64,000 bases of DNA from the NCBI GenBank assembly GCA_029213305.1, contig JARGPA010000013.1, positions 3,096 to 67,095 of the forward strand, in the 5' to 3' direction. The translations under genes and the position numbers were made by a program. This DNA comes from Phycisphaerales bacterium. GTDB lineage: Bacteria; Planctomycetota; Phycisphaerae; Phycisphaerales; UBA1924. Below, one piece after another: positions 9,161-17,088 of the stretch. Every line of letters begins with the position of its first letter. Position 1 is the stretch's first letter. Under the pieces are notes generated by a model, which saw nothing but the letters and a program-made list of their open reading frames with translations, was not told where the DNA came from and did no database searches.

Positions 9161-11002
9161 TTATGGGCATCCCGCCGCAAAGAGCGTGAGGTACTCTGAG
9201 ATATCGAAGAAGTTGAAGCTTCCATCGTTGTTGATGTCTGCAGATGGGTCACTCGTATTGAATGCGCCAAGGAATGCGGAGATATCAAAGAAGTTTAATG
9301 TGCCGTCGCCGTTGAAATCTGGGAGACATGGTGCTGCGATTGTGAATGAATCGATATGCGTTTGCCAGCCGAAGTTCTTTGCGTACATACCAACGATCCA
9401 GAATGTCGTGTCATCGTTTGGATCAACTGCAATGTCGAGGTAATCGCCCCAACGACCTGAAGTTCCAGTATCACCAATCGCGAGTTGAAGCGGAGCACTC
9501 ATTGCTCCTGCAGGATCTGAAGGTGCTCGGCCGGAAACTTGAACGCTCGCAAACTCTGATGAGCTTGATTGCGCCATGATGAGTCCGACATTGTCAAACC
9601 GATCAGAATAGATCGCAGGGAAGTAGTGATGTTGTCCGCTTGTGCCGCTGATTTCACCTTGTTGAACGAGTGTTGGGTTTGAGCCCGAGTTTGGCCAACC
9701 CTGTAGATCCATGTGGTACCATCGAGCAGCGGTGATACCTGGAGCGCCGTCGATACCATGACCTGTATATAGATTGCCGTTGCGGACATGTACATTCATG
9801 AGTCGGCCATCAAGGGTCGAAATTAATCCTCCACCTGGGTTTGGAGCATCTTGCGAAGGACCAAATGCAGAGTCGAGTCCGCCGACTGAAACGGATTGAA
9901 CACTCGGAGAGGTAAGTGGATTGTTGATAGTCCAGATTCGTAACTCAGTTGATGAATCGCGTGAAACGAAGTAACACTGAGGAGCAGGGCCGAACATTTG
10001 AGCAACTTGGAGTGAAGCACCAGAGTCAGGCGCGAAGTCTGTCATGACTACTGGATCGCCGTTAAGCATTGGTGTTTTGTCGTAAATACGGAAGAGCTGT
10101 CCCGCGAATCCACTGCCAGGACCGTCCAGAAGGAACAGGTTACCTGTGACATAGAACGCGTTGTCGTCAAAACCTAAACCTGGATAATCGACCCAGTAAG
10201 TACTCGATCCAACATTGATAACAGAGAAAGTGCGATACTTGTACCAGATACCATTTGGATCAGAGTCATCAGAGACAGCAATGTCGATCCATGATTCATC
10301 ACCGATTCTTTCGAGTGCGATGACAACAAATCGATCAGTCTTCTGATCATAAAAACACTTTGGGTCGAACACGAAGTTTGAGTTCGCGCCAACAGTTTCA
10401 AAGAATCCTGGGGACCCTGGGTCTCCGAGTGGTGCAGAGAATGTTTCGTTACCGTTCTTGTCGTAGAACGCGATTGCTGAGTTGACGGTTTCCACGATGT
10501 GATTTGGTCCAACTGCGAGTGTCGGATCTGGCGGTGACCATTCAGTCTGTGCGATCGCAGCGAATCCGGTTCCGCCGTTAACATTTACGCGATCCATCTC
10601 GATAGCTTGTCCAACAGGGAGTGCTCGCTCTGTTGATCCGACAGGTAGAGTTTTATCTCGGCTGTGCTTTGGGAGATGGTTTTTGATCATCTTGATCTCA
10701 CCATCAAACGGGCCTTGGAGTTGGTGCTTATTTGTAAGCGCGTTCGTATCAATGATCGTTGGAGTGACCGTTGTTCTTACAAAAGCTGCTTTGTCAGTCA
10801 GATCAATCGGATCTGGTAGCAAATGAGCAGGGAGCCCTTCTGCTTGTGCTGCGCCTTCTGGTTGAAGTGCGACGGGCGCCTCGATGGAATCGTTCATCGA
10901 GACCTGATTTGAGCATCCAACAAGCATGGATGTACCGAGTAATGTCGGTATCAACAATGTTGTTGAGAGGCGAGATGTGGGTATTCTTCGAGGTGTGTGC
11001 AT
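9161..11002 (-). CDS. secreted lipoprotein with C-terminal dockerin-like module, function unknown
   Basis: Starts at 11002, preceded by AAGGAG ten bases upstream; a longer frame reaches 11098 but adds a non-signal-like stretch. The N-terminus is a lipoprotein signal (hydrophobic core, lipobox LVGC with Cys30). The roughly 500-residue middle has a repeated beta-rich pattern (SPPDPTLAVGPNHIVETVN, KCFYDQKTDRFVVIALE, YWVDYPGLGFDDNAFYV) of the kind seen in exported planctomycete proteins of unknown role. I see no catalytic motif. The final 55 residues repeat the two EF-hand loops and the Cys-Pro end found in the neighbouring subtilase, with near-identical DNA in places. Being both lipidated and dockerin-tailed is odd and may mean that the module is not a cell anchor here. 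Confidence 0.85.
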   Translation of the reverse strand: MHTPRRIPTSRLSTTLLIPTLLGTSMLVGCSNQVSMNDSIEAPVALQPEGAAQAEGLPAHLLPDPIDLTDKAAFVRTTVTPTIIDTNALTNKHQLQGPFDGEIKMIKNHLPKHSRDKTLPVGSTERALPVGQAIEMDRVNVNGGTGFAAIAQTEWSPPDPTLAVGPNHIVETVNSAIAFYDKNGNETFSAPLGDPGSPGFFETVGANSNFVFDPKCFYDQKTDRFVVIALERIGDESWIDIAVSDDSDPNGIWYKYRTFSVINVGSSTYWVDYPGLGFDDNAFYVTGNLFLLDGPGSGFAGQLFRIYDKTPMLNGDPVVMTDFAPDSGASLQVAQMFGPAPQCYFVSRDSSTELRIWTINNPLTSPSVQSVSVGGLDSAFGPSQDAPNPGGGLISTLDGRLMNVHVRNGNLYTGHGIDGAPGITAARWYHMDLQGWPNSGSNPTLVQQGEISGTSGQHHYFPAIYSDRFDNVGLIMAQSSSSEFASVQVSGRAPSDPAGAMSAPLQLAIGDTGTSGRWGDYLDIAVDPNDDTTFWIVGMYAKNFGWQTHIDSFTIAAPCLPDFNGDGTLNFFDISAFLGAFNTSDPSADINNDGSFNFFDISEYLTLFAAGCP

Positions 11003-11245
11003 AATTTCTTCGCTCCTTGGCCGATATGGCTCCAGATTCAACAGCGTGAATCCATACTTTGGATCGGTTCTACCATCAGTTGTGGATTCAAGTGCCACAG
11101 AAAAGGCACTTGTTAATCGGCCGGAATCGGCCTTTATGAGACTCTAATCCTATTTCAAGCAATTATACAGGATTTCATCGAGTCCCTATACGCAAATATT
11201 GACGACTGGTTGAGCAAATTCAAGAATCTGCATGTCTTCTTCCTG
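11003..11245. other. gene-free stretch upstream of the dockerin-tailed lipoprotein gene
   Basis: Contains the 5' region of the minus-strand lipoprotein gene (AAGGAG at its start) and a small hairpin at 11119-11132 (GGCCG/CGGCC with loop GAAT, also readable as a direct repeat of AATCGGCC). No convincing coding frame or promoter pair was found here. Confidence 0.5.
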
Positions 11246-11273
11246 TTGACACGCTCTATTGGGTGTCTAAACT
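11246..11273 (+). promoter_or_regulatory. sigma-70-like promoter upstream of candidate structured RNA
   Basis: Perfect -35 TTGACA at 11246-11251, 16-base spacer, then TAAACT at 11268-11273 (four of six matches to TATAAT). Predicted transcription would begin near 11280 and run through the hairpins, tRNA-Gln and possibly glmU. Confidence 0.5.
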
Positions 11274-11512
11274 TCCTCTCACAAGCGGAGCCCGATACGA
11301 CGGACGCTGGATTGTCAGCTGAGGCGTATAGATAGTTTAACTCTGAATGTTTCGGTCTTTGGTAGGGTACTAAAGACTTAAACGCAGCCAGGTTAATCTC
11401 GCTCCAAGTTCGAAGATGGCAACAACTTCGAGCGACAAGCTGCGGCTACATTCCCCGACTCGCATGCGTGTCAGGAGTGTTCAAGCCGTGATATGACGGA
11501 TTGAACACCCAG
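11259..11512 (+). ncRNA. candidate structured RNA, family not recognised
   Basis: Five successive paired elements are visible. ATACG/CGTAT (11295-11299 with 11325-11329) encloses GCTG/CAGC. GTTTAA/TTAAAC (11335-11340 with 11378-11383) encloses a ten-pair stem (11355-11364 with 11368-11377, GGG loop). GCAGC/GCTGC (11384-11388 with 11439-11443) encloses CGCTC/GAGCG and AAGTT/AACTT. GTGTTCAA/TTGAACAC (11477-11484 with 11501-11508) continues into CCGT/ACGG. A long-range pairing of 11259-11266 with 11505-11512 could close the whole RNA, but it competes with the last hairpin and would need a transcript starting before the promoter proposed here. I could not match it to RNase P, tmRNA, SRP RNA or the glmS ribozyme from their conserved cores. 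No coding frame explains it. Confidence 0.45.
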
Positions 11513-11600
11513 TTGATCTACAAATGATCAATGAAGACACGGAGAGTTGGCCGAAGTAGAGGCATAAAGTCGATTCGTAGAAAGACATCTTAAAAAACAC

Positions 11601-11671
11601 TGCCCCATGGTGTAATGGTAGCACAGCTGGTTTTGATCCAGTCGGTCCAAGTTCAAATCTCGGTGGGGTAA
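11601..11671 (+). tRNA. tRNA-Gln (anticodon UUG)
   Basis: Acceptor stem TGCCCCA pairs with TGGGGTA (one G-U). The D arm is GTGT/GCAC, and the anticodon stem GCTGG/CCAGT carries loop TTTTGAT with TTG in the anticodon position. The T arm is CCAAG/CTCGG with loop TTCAAAT and one internal mismatch. The discriminator is A, CCA is not encoded, and a run of seven T follows at once. glmU starts 56 bases downstream, so the two may share a transcript with the structured RNA candidate upstream. Confidence 0.92.
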
Positions 11672-11727
11672 CTTTTTTTCAAAGATGAATCTACGAGTGG
11701 TTATGCTCCCATTCGGCTCATCAAGCG

Positions 11728-12549
11728 ATGGCGGATACCACAAATACTACAAACGCTCAACTCGACGCGATCATTCTTGCCGCCGGTAAAGGCACTCGTA
11801 TGGAGTCTGATTTACCAAAGGTTTGTCACCCTGTTGGGGGACGCCCGATGGTTTGCGCCGTTGTCGAAGCATGTCTCGAAGCAGGATGCAAAAGAGTTGT
11901 TGTCGTAGTAGGGTATAAACAAGAACTCGTAAGAGAAGCATTAGCACGATACGGCGATCTTGTCGAGTTTGCTGTGCAACACGAACAACTCGGTACAGGG
12001 CACGCAGTTGTCAGCGCTGTTGATGCATTCCCACTTGCGGATCGTGCAAACACAAATACCTTCGTTCTCTGCGGCGACGGTCCGTTGATCAGGACTTCAA
12101 CGTTAAAAACAATGCTTGATAAGCATGTGTCAAGTGGCGCTGATGCAACCCTTGCAACAAGTCAGATAGATAATCCAGATGGGTATGGACGAATCGTCCG
12201 AAACTCGCAAGGCGGATTCGAAAGAATTGTCGAACAAAAAAATGCAACTGCAGATGAACTCGCAATCTGTGAAGTTAACCCGAGCTATTACTGCATGAAC
12301 GCAGACTCGATGTTCGAGGCCCTCAAGAAGGTAAGCCGCAACGAACTCACAGGTGAATACTACATTACGGATGTTTTTGAACTGATGCTCAAGGATGCTA
12401 AACGCGTCGAAGTGATTGATGCTGTCCCATCTGAGGATATTTTGAGCATCAATACCCTTGAACATCTCGCTCAAGTCGATTCAATCTATCGTCAACGACA
12501 CGGGACTCAAGTCGAGTCAAGTTCAGCAGAAACCGAAGGGACAGCGTAA
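11728..12549 (+). CDS. glmU: UDP-N-acetylglucosamine pyrophosphorylase, single-domain GlmU
   Basis: Makes UDP-GlcNAc from GlcNAc-1-phosphate and UTP for peptidoglycan and LPS. The nucleotidyltransferase signature LAAGKGTRM lies near residues 17-25, followed by EQLGTGHAV, LCGDGPLI (metal-binding Asp), NPDGYGRIVR and NPSYYCMN, all typical of the GlmU N-terminal half. At 273 residues it ends where the linker helix should lead into the left-handed beta-helix acetyltransferase domain, which is absent. GlcN-1-P acetylation must therefore be done by another protein. No good ribosome binding site precedes the ATG. The stop overlaps the start of prs (TAATG), indicating translational coupling. Confidence 0.9.
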   Translation: MADTTNTTNAQLDAIILAAGKGTRMESDLPKVCHPVGGRPMVCAVVEACLEAGCKRVVVVVGYKQELVREALARYGDLVEFAVQHEQLGTGHAVVSAVDAFPLADRANTNTFVLCGDGPLIRTSTLKTMLDKHVSSGADATLATSQIDNPDGYGRIVRNSQGGFERIVEQKNATADELAICEVNPSYYCMNADSMFEALKKVSRNELTGEYYITDVFELMLKDAKRVEVIDAVPSEDILSINTLEHLAQVDSIYRQRHGTQVESSSAETEGTA

Positions 12550-13517
12550 TGGCAGAGCTCAAAGTTTTCGCGGGTCGAAACTCGAAAGAGTTAGCACACA
12601 CAGTATGTAACGAGATCGGAGTCGAGCTCGGTAGAGCGAGAACCAACCTCTTCCCAGACGGGGAAGTATTCGTCAAACTTGACGACGATGTTCGCGGACG
12701 CGATTGTTATGTTGTGATCTCGACATGCGATCCGGTGAACGACAACTTGATGGAGTTGTTGGTGTTCTGCGATTGTCTTCGTAGAGCAAGTGCAAAGACA
12801 GTCACTATGGTGATGCCCTATTACGGGTACGGACGACAAGATCGCAAAGACGAGGGGCGCGTTCCAATTACTGCAAAGCTCGTAGCAAACCTGATTACTG
12901 CATCTCGCGCAGATCGTGTTCTTGCGATGGATTTACACGCCGCTCAGATCCAGGGGTTCTTTGATATCCCTGTAGATCACCTTTCTGCAACCCCTGTGTT
13001 CTTTGATTACTTTGAATCTATTCGAAATGAGTTGAGTGATCTATGTCTCGTCTCACCTGATGTGGGCAATGTGAAAGTCGCAGAAGCAATGGCAAACCTG
13101 CTCGATGCAGACTTAGCGATTATCAATAAGCGCCGTCTGACTGGAGATTCAGTCAAAGTTGGAAACCTGATCGGTGATGTTCGCGATAAAACAGTGCTCA
13201 TGTTTGATGACATGATTTCAACAGGCGGGACAGTAGTTGAAGCCGCGAAGCTCGTAATGGATGAAGGTGCGAAGGATGTGATTTGTGCCGCGACACACGC
13301 GGTTCTTGCGGGCCGAGCAATGGAGAACCTCGCAAACTCACCGATCTCTAAGATTGTAGTGACTGACACAATCCCTACCGAAGGACGATGCGATGGGATT
13401 AAAGACAAGCTCGTCGTTCTATCAGTAGGCGAGATCCTTGGACAAGCAATCAAACGTATCCACGAAAACAAATCAATTAGCGAGCTCTTCGTACGCACAG
13501 CAGGTGCAAAGCGATAA
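12549..13517 (+). CDS. prs: ribose-phosphate pyrophosphokinase (PRPP synthase)
   Basis: Transfers pyrophosphate from ATP to ribose-5-phosphate, giving PRPP for nucleotide, His and Trp synthesis. Characteristic motifs are NLFPDGEVFVK near residue 36, the flexible-loop and ATP-site segment MPYYGYGRQDRK near 90-101, LAMDLHAAQIQGFF near 126, and the PRPP-binding loop VLMFDDMISTGGT near 217-229. The 322-residue length matches the class I bacterial enzyme. The ATG overlaps the stop codon of glmU, and the glmU-prs-rplY-pth order is a widely conserved bacterial arrangement. Confidence 0.97.
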   Translation: MAELKVFAGRNSKELAHTVCNEIGVELGRARTNLFPDGEVFVKLDDDVRGRDCYVVISTCDPVNDNLMELLVFCDCLRRASAKTVTMVMPYYGYGRQDRKDEGRVPITAKLVANLITASRADRVLAMDLHAAQIQGFFDIPVDHLSATPVFFDYFESIRNELSDLCLVSPDVGNVKVAEAMANLLDADLAIINKRRLTGDSVKVGNLIGDVRDKTVLMFDDMISTGGTVVEAAKLVMDEGAKDVICAATHAVLAGRAMENLANSPISKIVVTDTIPTEGRCDGIKDKLVVLSVGEILGQAIKRIHENKSISELFVRTAGAKR

Positions 13518-13583
13518 GACTCGATTTGAATCTTTAAGAACAACGAACAGAAGACAAATCATTTAAGATAAAGGAGAAAATGA

Positions 13584-14222
13584 ATGAGTGACACAACTAC
13601 AGAAATGAGCGCAACAATGCGTGAGCGGACCGGGAGCCGCTACTCACAGAGAATCCGTAACGCCGGCGGCCTTCCCGCAGTCGTTTACGGGCACAAAGAA
13701 GAGCCTGTCTCAATCACGCTCGATGCGCATACCGCTATTGGATACATCTCGAAGGGTGAAAAAGTATTCCACCTTGATCTCGAAGGTACCAAGCAGTATG
13801 TACTTCTCAAGGACCTCGGGTACGACTACCTCGGAACGAACATCATCCACGCAGACTTTGCTCGTGTAGATATGAACGAACGAGTCGATACAAGAGCGCA
13901 TCTCAAGTTCGTCGGCGAAGCTGAAGGACTCAAGATCACAGGTGCAATCATGATGCACCCAATCACAGAACTCGAACTCAACTGTACAGTAACAAACCTT
14001 CCTGATGACATCGCTGTTGATGTTTCAGAAATGCAAGTCGGCGATGTGATCCATGCTTCAGATGTCAAGCTTCCACTTGACACAATGAAGCTCGTAACCG
14101 ATCCATCTGCGATCATCGCACAGATCGTGATGAAGGCAGTGCAGGCTGACGAAGGCGAATCCGCTGAAGTCGGCGATGATGCAGCTCAGCCAGAAGTTAT
14201 TGCTGAGAAGAAGGAAGACTAA
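13584..14222 (+). CDS. rplY: 50S ribosomal protein L25 (general stress protein Ctc type)
   Basis: Binds 5S rRNA in the large ribosomal subunit. The N-terminal L25 domain (RERTGSRYSQRIRNAGGLPAVVYG) and the C-terminal TL5/Ctc beta domain (HADFARVDMNERVDT onward, IAVDVSEMQVGDVIHASDV) are both present, and an acidic tail ends the 212-residue protein. AAGGAG at 13571-13576 sits seven bases before the ATG at 13584. An overlapping four-codon frame (ATG at 13580, stop at 13589-13591) is probably incidental. The gene is 5 bases upstream of pth, its usual neighbour. Confidence 0.95.
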   Translation: MSDTTTEMSATMRERTGSRYSQRIRNAGGLPAVVYGHKEEPVSITLDAHTAIGYISKGEKVFHLDLEGTKQYVLLKDLGYDYLGTNIIHADFARVDMNERVDTRAHLKFVGEAEGLKITGAIMMHPITELELNCTVTNLPDDIAVDVSEMQVGDVIHASDVKLPLDTMKLVTDPSAIIAQIVMKAVQADEGESAEVGDDAAQPEVIAEKKED

Positions 14223-14227
14223 TCGTC

Positions 14228-14911
14228 ATGAAGCTGATTGTTGGACTTGGCAATCCTGGGGCTCAGTACGAATGGACTCGGCACAACGCCGGTTTCATGG
14301 CGGTCGATGTGCTCGCACAACGACATGCTGCTGGACAGATCCCAAAGAGCCGATTCCATGCAGTGACACTCGATACGATCATCGGAACGGAGAAAGTAAT
14401 CCTGATGAAACCAACAGGTTATATGAATCTGTCTGGACAATCAGTTGGAGAAGCAATTCGATTCTTCAAACTTGATCCGCAAGAGGACCTCATCGTCCTT
14501 GTCGATGATATTGCTTTGCCAGTTGGTCACATCCGTGTTCGAAAACGCGGCGGCTCCGGCGGGCACAACGGGCTCTCAGATATTGATCGGATCTTAGGTG
14601 GTGAAGACTACCCAAGAGTTCGCATCGGTGTTGGGAATGTTCCAAAGTTCATGGGTCAGGCAGATTGGGTCCTGAGCAAGTTTATGAAAGAGGAACGCGA
14701 TGATGTTCAACGCAGTGTTTTATCTGCAGCGGACGCAAGCGAAAGCATTCTCGAAGTTGGTATCACTAAAGCAATGAATGCTTTTAATACCAAACTCGTA
14801 AAGCCCAAGGCAAAGGCAAAGAACGACGACACTCAATCAAAGCAATCAGCAACCGACTCAGAATCTAAAGTAGAAAAATCAAACAAAGAAAACTCATCGA
14901 CTCAAGAGTAG
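14228..14911 (+). CDS. pth: peptidyl-tRNA hydrolase
   Basis: Cleaves peptidyl-tRNA released from stalled ribosomes. The signature GLGNPG with Asn9 and the catalytic His19 in TRHNAGF are at the N-terminus, with MKPTGYMNLSG near residue 60, VLVDDIALPVG near 90 and GGSGGHNGLSDI near 107. The catalytic core ends around residue 185. A charged, Lys/Ser/Glu-rich tail of about 40 residues follows and is longer than in E. coli Pth. The gene follows rplY with a 5-base gap and precedes rpsF by 25 bases, so it sits within a translation-related operon. Confidence 0.96.
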   Translation: MKLIVGLGNPGAQYEWTRHNAGFMAVDVLAQRHAAGQIPKSRFHAVTLDTIIGTEKVILMKPTGYMNLSGQSVGEAIRFFKLDPQEDLIVLVDDIALPVGHIRVRKRGGSGGHNGLSDIDRILGGEDYPRVRIGVGNVPKFMGQADWVLSKFMKEERDDVQRSVLSAADASESILEVGITKAMNAFNTKLVKPKAKAKNDDTQSKQSATDSESKVEKSNKENSSTQE

Positions 14912-14936
14912 TCGATAACGAACATGGAGAATTACA

Positions 14937-15461
14937 ATGTCAACTGATACAGAAGTAAGAACAGGCGTGTACGAGGGAATGTTCCTCGCAACACAAGCCG
15001 CTGCAGCATCATTCGGTGATCTCATCGAGCATATCAACACAATCTTCGAGCGTGCAAACGCTGAAGTTATCTCAATGAAGAAGTGGGACGAACGTCGTCT
15101 TGCGTACGAAATGGACAAGCAGAAGCGTGGCGTTTACATCCTCACATACTTCAACTGTCCAACGGACATGGTTGCTCACCTTGAGCGCGATGTGCAGATC
15201 TCAGACAAGCTCCTTCGTGTGCTCGTCACTTCAGCAGAGCACTTGTCTGAAGAAGAGATCGCTGCACACAATGATCGTGCAGGTCTTGAAACCGAAACCA
15301 AGCTCAAAGCAGAAGCAGGCGATGCAGATGCAAACGCAAGCAGCTCAAAGGTTCATCTGGGTGCACCAGTTGCGTCTGAAATCGCTGCTCCTGCGGAACC
15401 AGCACCTGAAGCTGCTCCAGAAGACGCTCCAGAAGACGCTCCTGAAGCAACCGACGCTTGA
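14937..15461 (+). CDS. rpsF: 30S ribosomal protein S6
   Basis: Ribosomal protein that normally pairs with S18 on the 30S platform. The ferredoxin-like core covers residues about 10-105 (GVYEGMFLATQ, then KKWDERRLAYEMDKQKRGVY, then LERDVQISDKLLRVL). A 60-residue tail rich in Ala, Glu and Pro with PEDAPEDAPE repeats follows and is longer than in most S6 proteins. ATGGAG precedes the ATG. The gene lies between pth and ssb as in many bacteria, but rpsR (S18), usually next to it, is not in this cluster. Confidence 0.95.
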   Translation: MSTDTEVRTGVYEGMFLATQAAAASFGDLIEHINTIFERANAEVISMKKWDERRLAYEMDKQKRGVYILTYFNCPTDMVAHLERDVQISDKLLRVLVTSAEHLSEEEIAAHNDRAGLETETKLKAEAGDADANASSSKVHLGAPVASEIAAPAEPAPEAAPEDAPEDAPEATDA

Positions 15462-15494
15462 GTCAGTTGTTAATCTAAATTGATTGAATTCCAG

Positions 15495-15524
15495 CAGATT
15501 CCGTGTGATACCACACGGAATCTG
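15495..15524 (+). terminator. hairpin between rpsF and ssb, probable intrinsic terminator
   Basis: Perfect 13-pair stem (15495-15507 with 15512-15524) with four-base loop ATAC, followed by TTTGGTATT, a weak T-tract. It separates rpsF from ssb and suggests that ssb also has its own promoter; TATTAT at 15530-15535 is a plausible -10. Confidence 0.7.
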
Positions 15525-15583
15525 TTTGGTATTATGCTACACTTTATTCGCTTGCCCTATTGGCAGCTGAAATGGAGAATTTG

Positions 15584-16081
15584 ATGGCCGGAAGTTTCAA
15601 TAAAGTCATGCTCATGGGAAACCTGACTCGTGATGTCGAGATCCGTCACACATCGGGAAATACAGCGGTCGGCAACTTCGGACTCGCCGTCAACCGAAAG
15701 TTTAAAACTCAATCAGGTGATCAACGCGAGGAAGTGACCTTTGTTGATTGCGAAGCTTGGGGACGAACTGCTGAAGTGATGTCCCAATACCTTGGTAAAG
15801 GAAGATCAGTCTTCATCGAAGGCCGACTCAAACTCGATCAATGGGAAGATAAGAACGGCGGAGGGAAACGATCAAAGCTCTCAGTTGTTGTTGAAAACTT
15901 CCAGTTCGTCGATTCAGGTCAAGGCGGCGGAAACGCAGGCGGCGGCGGCGGCGGCGGTGGTGGGGGATATGCCCGATCAAATGCCGGTGCGGGCGCTTCT
16001 TCAGGCGGCTACGGCGGTGGAAACCAAGGTGGTGGAAATCAGGGTGGCGGCGACATTAATCACGACGATATCCCGTTCTGA
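15584..16081 (+). CDS. ssb: single-stranded DNA-binding protein
   Basis: Coats single-stranded DNA and recruits repair and replication proteins through its acidic tip. The OB fold spans residues about 3-110 (FNKVMLMGNLTRDVEIRHT, VNRKF, FVDCEAWGRTAEV, GRLKLDQWEDK). A glycine-rich linker (about 113-155) follows, and the protein ends with the conserved acidic tip DDIPF. I chose the ATG at 15584 because GGAG lies six bases upstream and the family begins just before FNKV; longer frames from TTG 15560 lack support. It has its own hairpin terminators before and after, so it is likely a separate transcription unit. Confidence 0.95.
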   Translation: MAGSFNKVMLMGNLTRDVEIRHTSGNTAVGNFGLAVNRKFKTQSGDQREEVTFVDCEAWGRTAEVMSQYLGKGRSVFIEGRLKLDQWEDKNGGGKRSKLSVVVENFQFVDSGQGGGNAGGGGGGGGGGYARSNAGAGASSGGYGGGNQGGGNQGGGDINHDDIPF

Positions 16082-16139
16082 TTCTGTCCCGTACATAATC
16101 TGAATCAAGTTCTTCTCTGAGCCCAATCTAGATTATCAG

Positions 16140-16167
16140 AAGCTGCCTGTTCGTTGGGCAGCTTTTT
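16140..16167 (+). terminator. intrinsic terminator after ssb
   Basis: Eight-pair stem AAGCTGCC/GGCAGCTT (16140-16147 with 16157-16164), nine-base loop and a T5 run. It ends the ssb transcript 58 bases past the stop. Confidence 0.85.
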
Positions 16168-16385
16168 CAATACCAGAATCAAGGGAATTCGTTGTTCTGC
16201 AATGGATTACCGCATAGACGGGCGCCTAAACTCCTCTCCCGATTGATCATATCAAGGCTGGATTTCACCAGTGATATCATCTTCGGCACCTTTGTTGGGG
16301 CGTCGCAGCGTGCAATGCTCCTCAACTCGTTTCTGTTCTATCCACAGGATGAATCAGAAATCAGGACAGCGAAAGGACCATACCA
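16168..16385 (+). other. leader region of rplI without a gene
   Basis: With the preceding terminator this forms a 304-base gap between ssb and rplI where rpsR would commonly be found. All frames are short and none resembles S18. I see no clear promoter pair and no strong hairpin; an L9 mRNA leader is possible but unsupported. Confidence 0.5.
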
Positions 16386-16952
16386 ATGGCAAGATCAGTA
16401 AAACTTCTTCTGACAGAAAATGTAGACAACCTCGGTATCGTTGGTGATATCGTCACAGTTCGTCTTGGTTACGCTCGTAACTACCTCCTTCCATTTAACT
16501 ACGCAACAACTCCGAGTGATGAACTTATTGCTTCACTCGCTGAAAAGCGTGCTCAAGCAGAGAAGGAAGTTGCTGCTCGCCGTTCAGAGCGTGAAACAAT
16601 GATCGGCAAGCTCAGCGGCCAAGAACTTACACTCACTCGTGCATGTAATGACCAAGGTCAGCTTTATGGCTCAGTCACCCAACAAGACATTGCAAACGCA
16701 CTCAAGGAAGTTGGATTCGCAGTATCACCTCGCGAAGTTCGTCTCCCAACAACAATCAAGCGTGTCGATACGTTCGATATTCATATCAAAGTTGATTCAG
16801 ATCTCGAAGCAGACATCAAGCTCTGGGTTGTTGCAGATCGTGAACTTGATCTCGAAGAAAGCAACGAGATGGAGTTTGATAACGAAGGCGAGTTGATCGT
16901 TAAGGATTCCAAGAGCGAGAAGCCAGCAGAAGCTGCTCCTGCTGCTGAATAA
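16386..16952 (+). CDS. rplI: 50S ribosomal protein L9
   Basis: Large-subunit protein that reaches from the L1 stalk base toward the neighbouring ribosome. The N-terminal domain shows LLTENVDNLGIVGDIVTVRLGYARNYLLP-type sequence (residues about 8-36) with the family Gly and Asn residues. A long connecting helix rich in Glu/Ala/Lys covers about 45-75, then comes the C-terminal domain (GQLYGSVTQQDIANAL near 97). A 40-residue acidic tail rich in Glu, Pro and Ala extends beyond the usual 148-150 residues. AAAGGA precedes the start. The tailed L9, S6, L25 and Pth in this cluster share the habit of charged C-terminal extensions. Confidence 0.96.
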   Translation: MARSVKLLLTENVDNLGIVGDIVTVRLGYARNYLLPFNYATTPSDELIASLAEKRAQAEKEVAARRSERETMIGKLSGQELTLTRACNDQGQLYGSVTQQDIANALKEVGFAVSPREVRLPTTIKRVDTFDIHIKVDSDLEADIKLWVVADRELDLEESNEMEFDNEGELIVKDSKSEKPAEAAPAAE

Positions 16953-16984
16953 TCCATCGCATCACTTTCATGTTAAATGATTAG

Positions 16985-17011
16985 AAACCGACTCATTGAG
17001 TCGGTTTTTTT
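16985..17011 (+). terminator. intrinsic terminator after rplI
   Basis: Stem AAACCGACTC/GAGTCGGTTT (16985-16994 with 16998-17007) followed by T residues to 17011. Confidence 0.92.
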
Positions 17012-17037
17012 ATACGTATCAAGAATGATCTATGTAT

Positions 17038-17062
17038 TAAAAAAGCCCTCCATTGGAGGGCT
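17038..17062 (-). terminator. intrinsic terminator for the minus-strand CvpA-like gene
   Basis: Stem AGCCCTCC/GGAGGGCT (17044-17051 with 17055-17062) and, on the minus strand, a run of T from the AAAAAA at 17039-17044. It is 26 bases past the stop of the minus-strand gene and back to back with the rplI terminator. Confidence 0.9.
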
Positions 17063-17088
17063 CTGAGTTCATAACTTTGTTGAATCGA

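Noticed and set aside
11246-11512. Identification as RNase P RNA, tmRNA or SRP RNA
   Set aside because: The invariant cores (for example GAGGAAAGTCC of RNase P, the tRNA-like end and tag of tmRNA, the GGAAGCAGCC of SRP RNA) are absent.
13007-13543. 178-residue frame antisense to prs
   Set aside because: It is a shadow of the strongly conserved prs gene; the serine/arginine-rich sequence has no family features.
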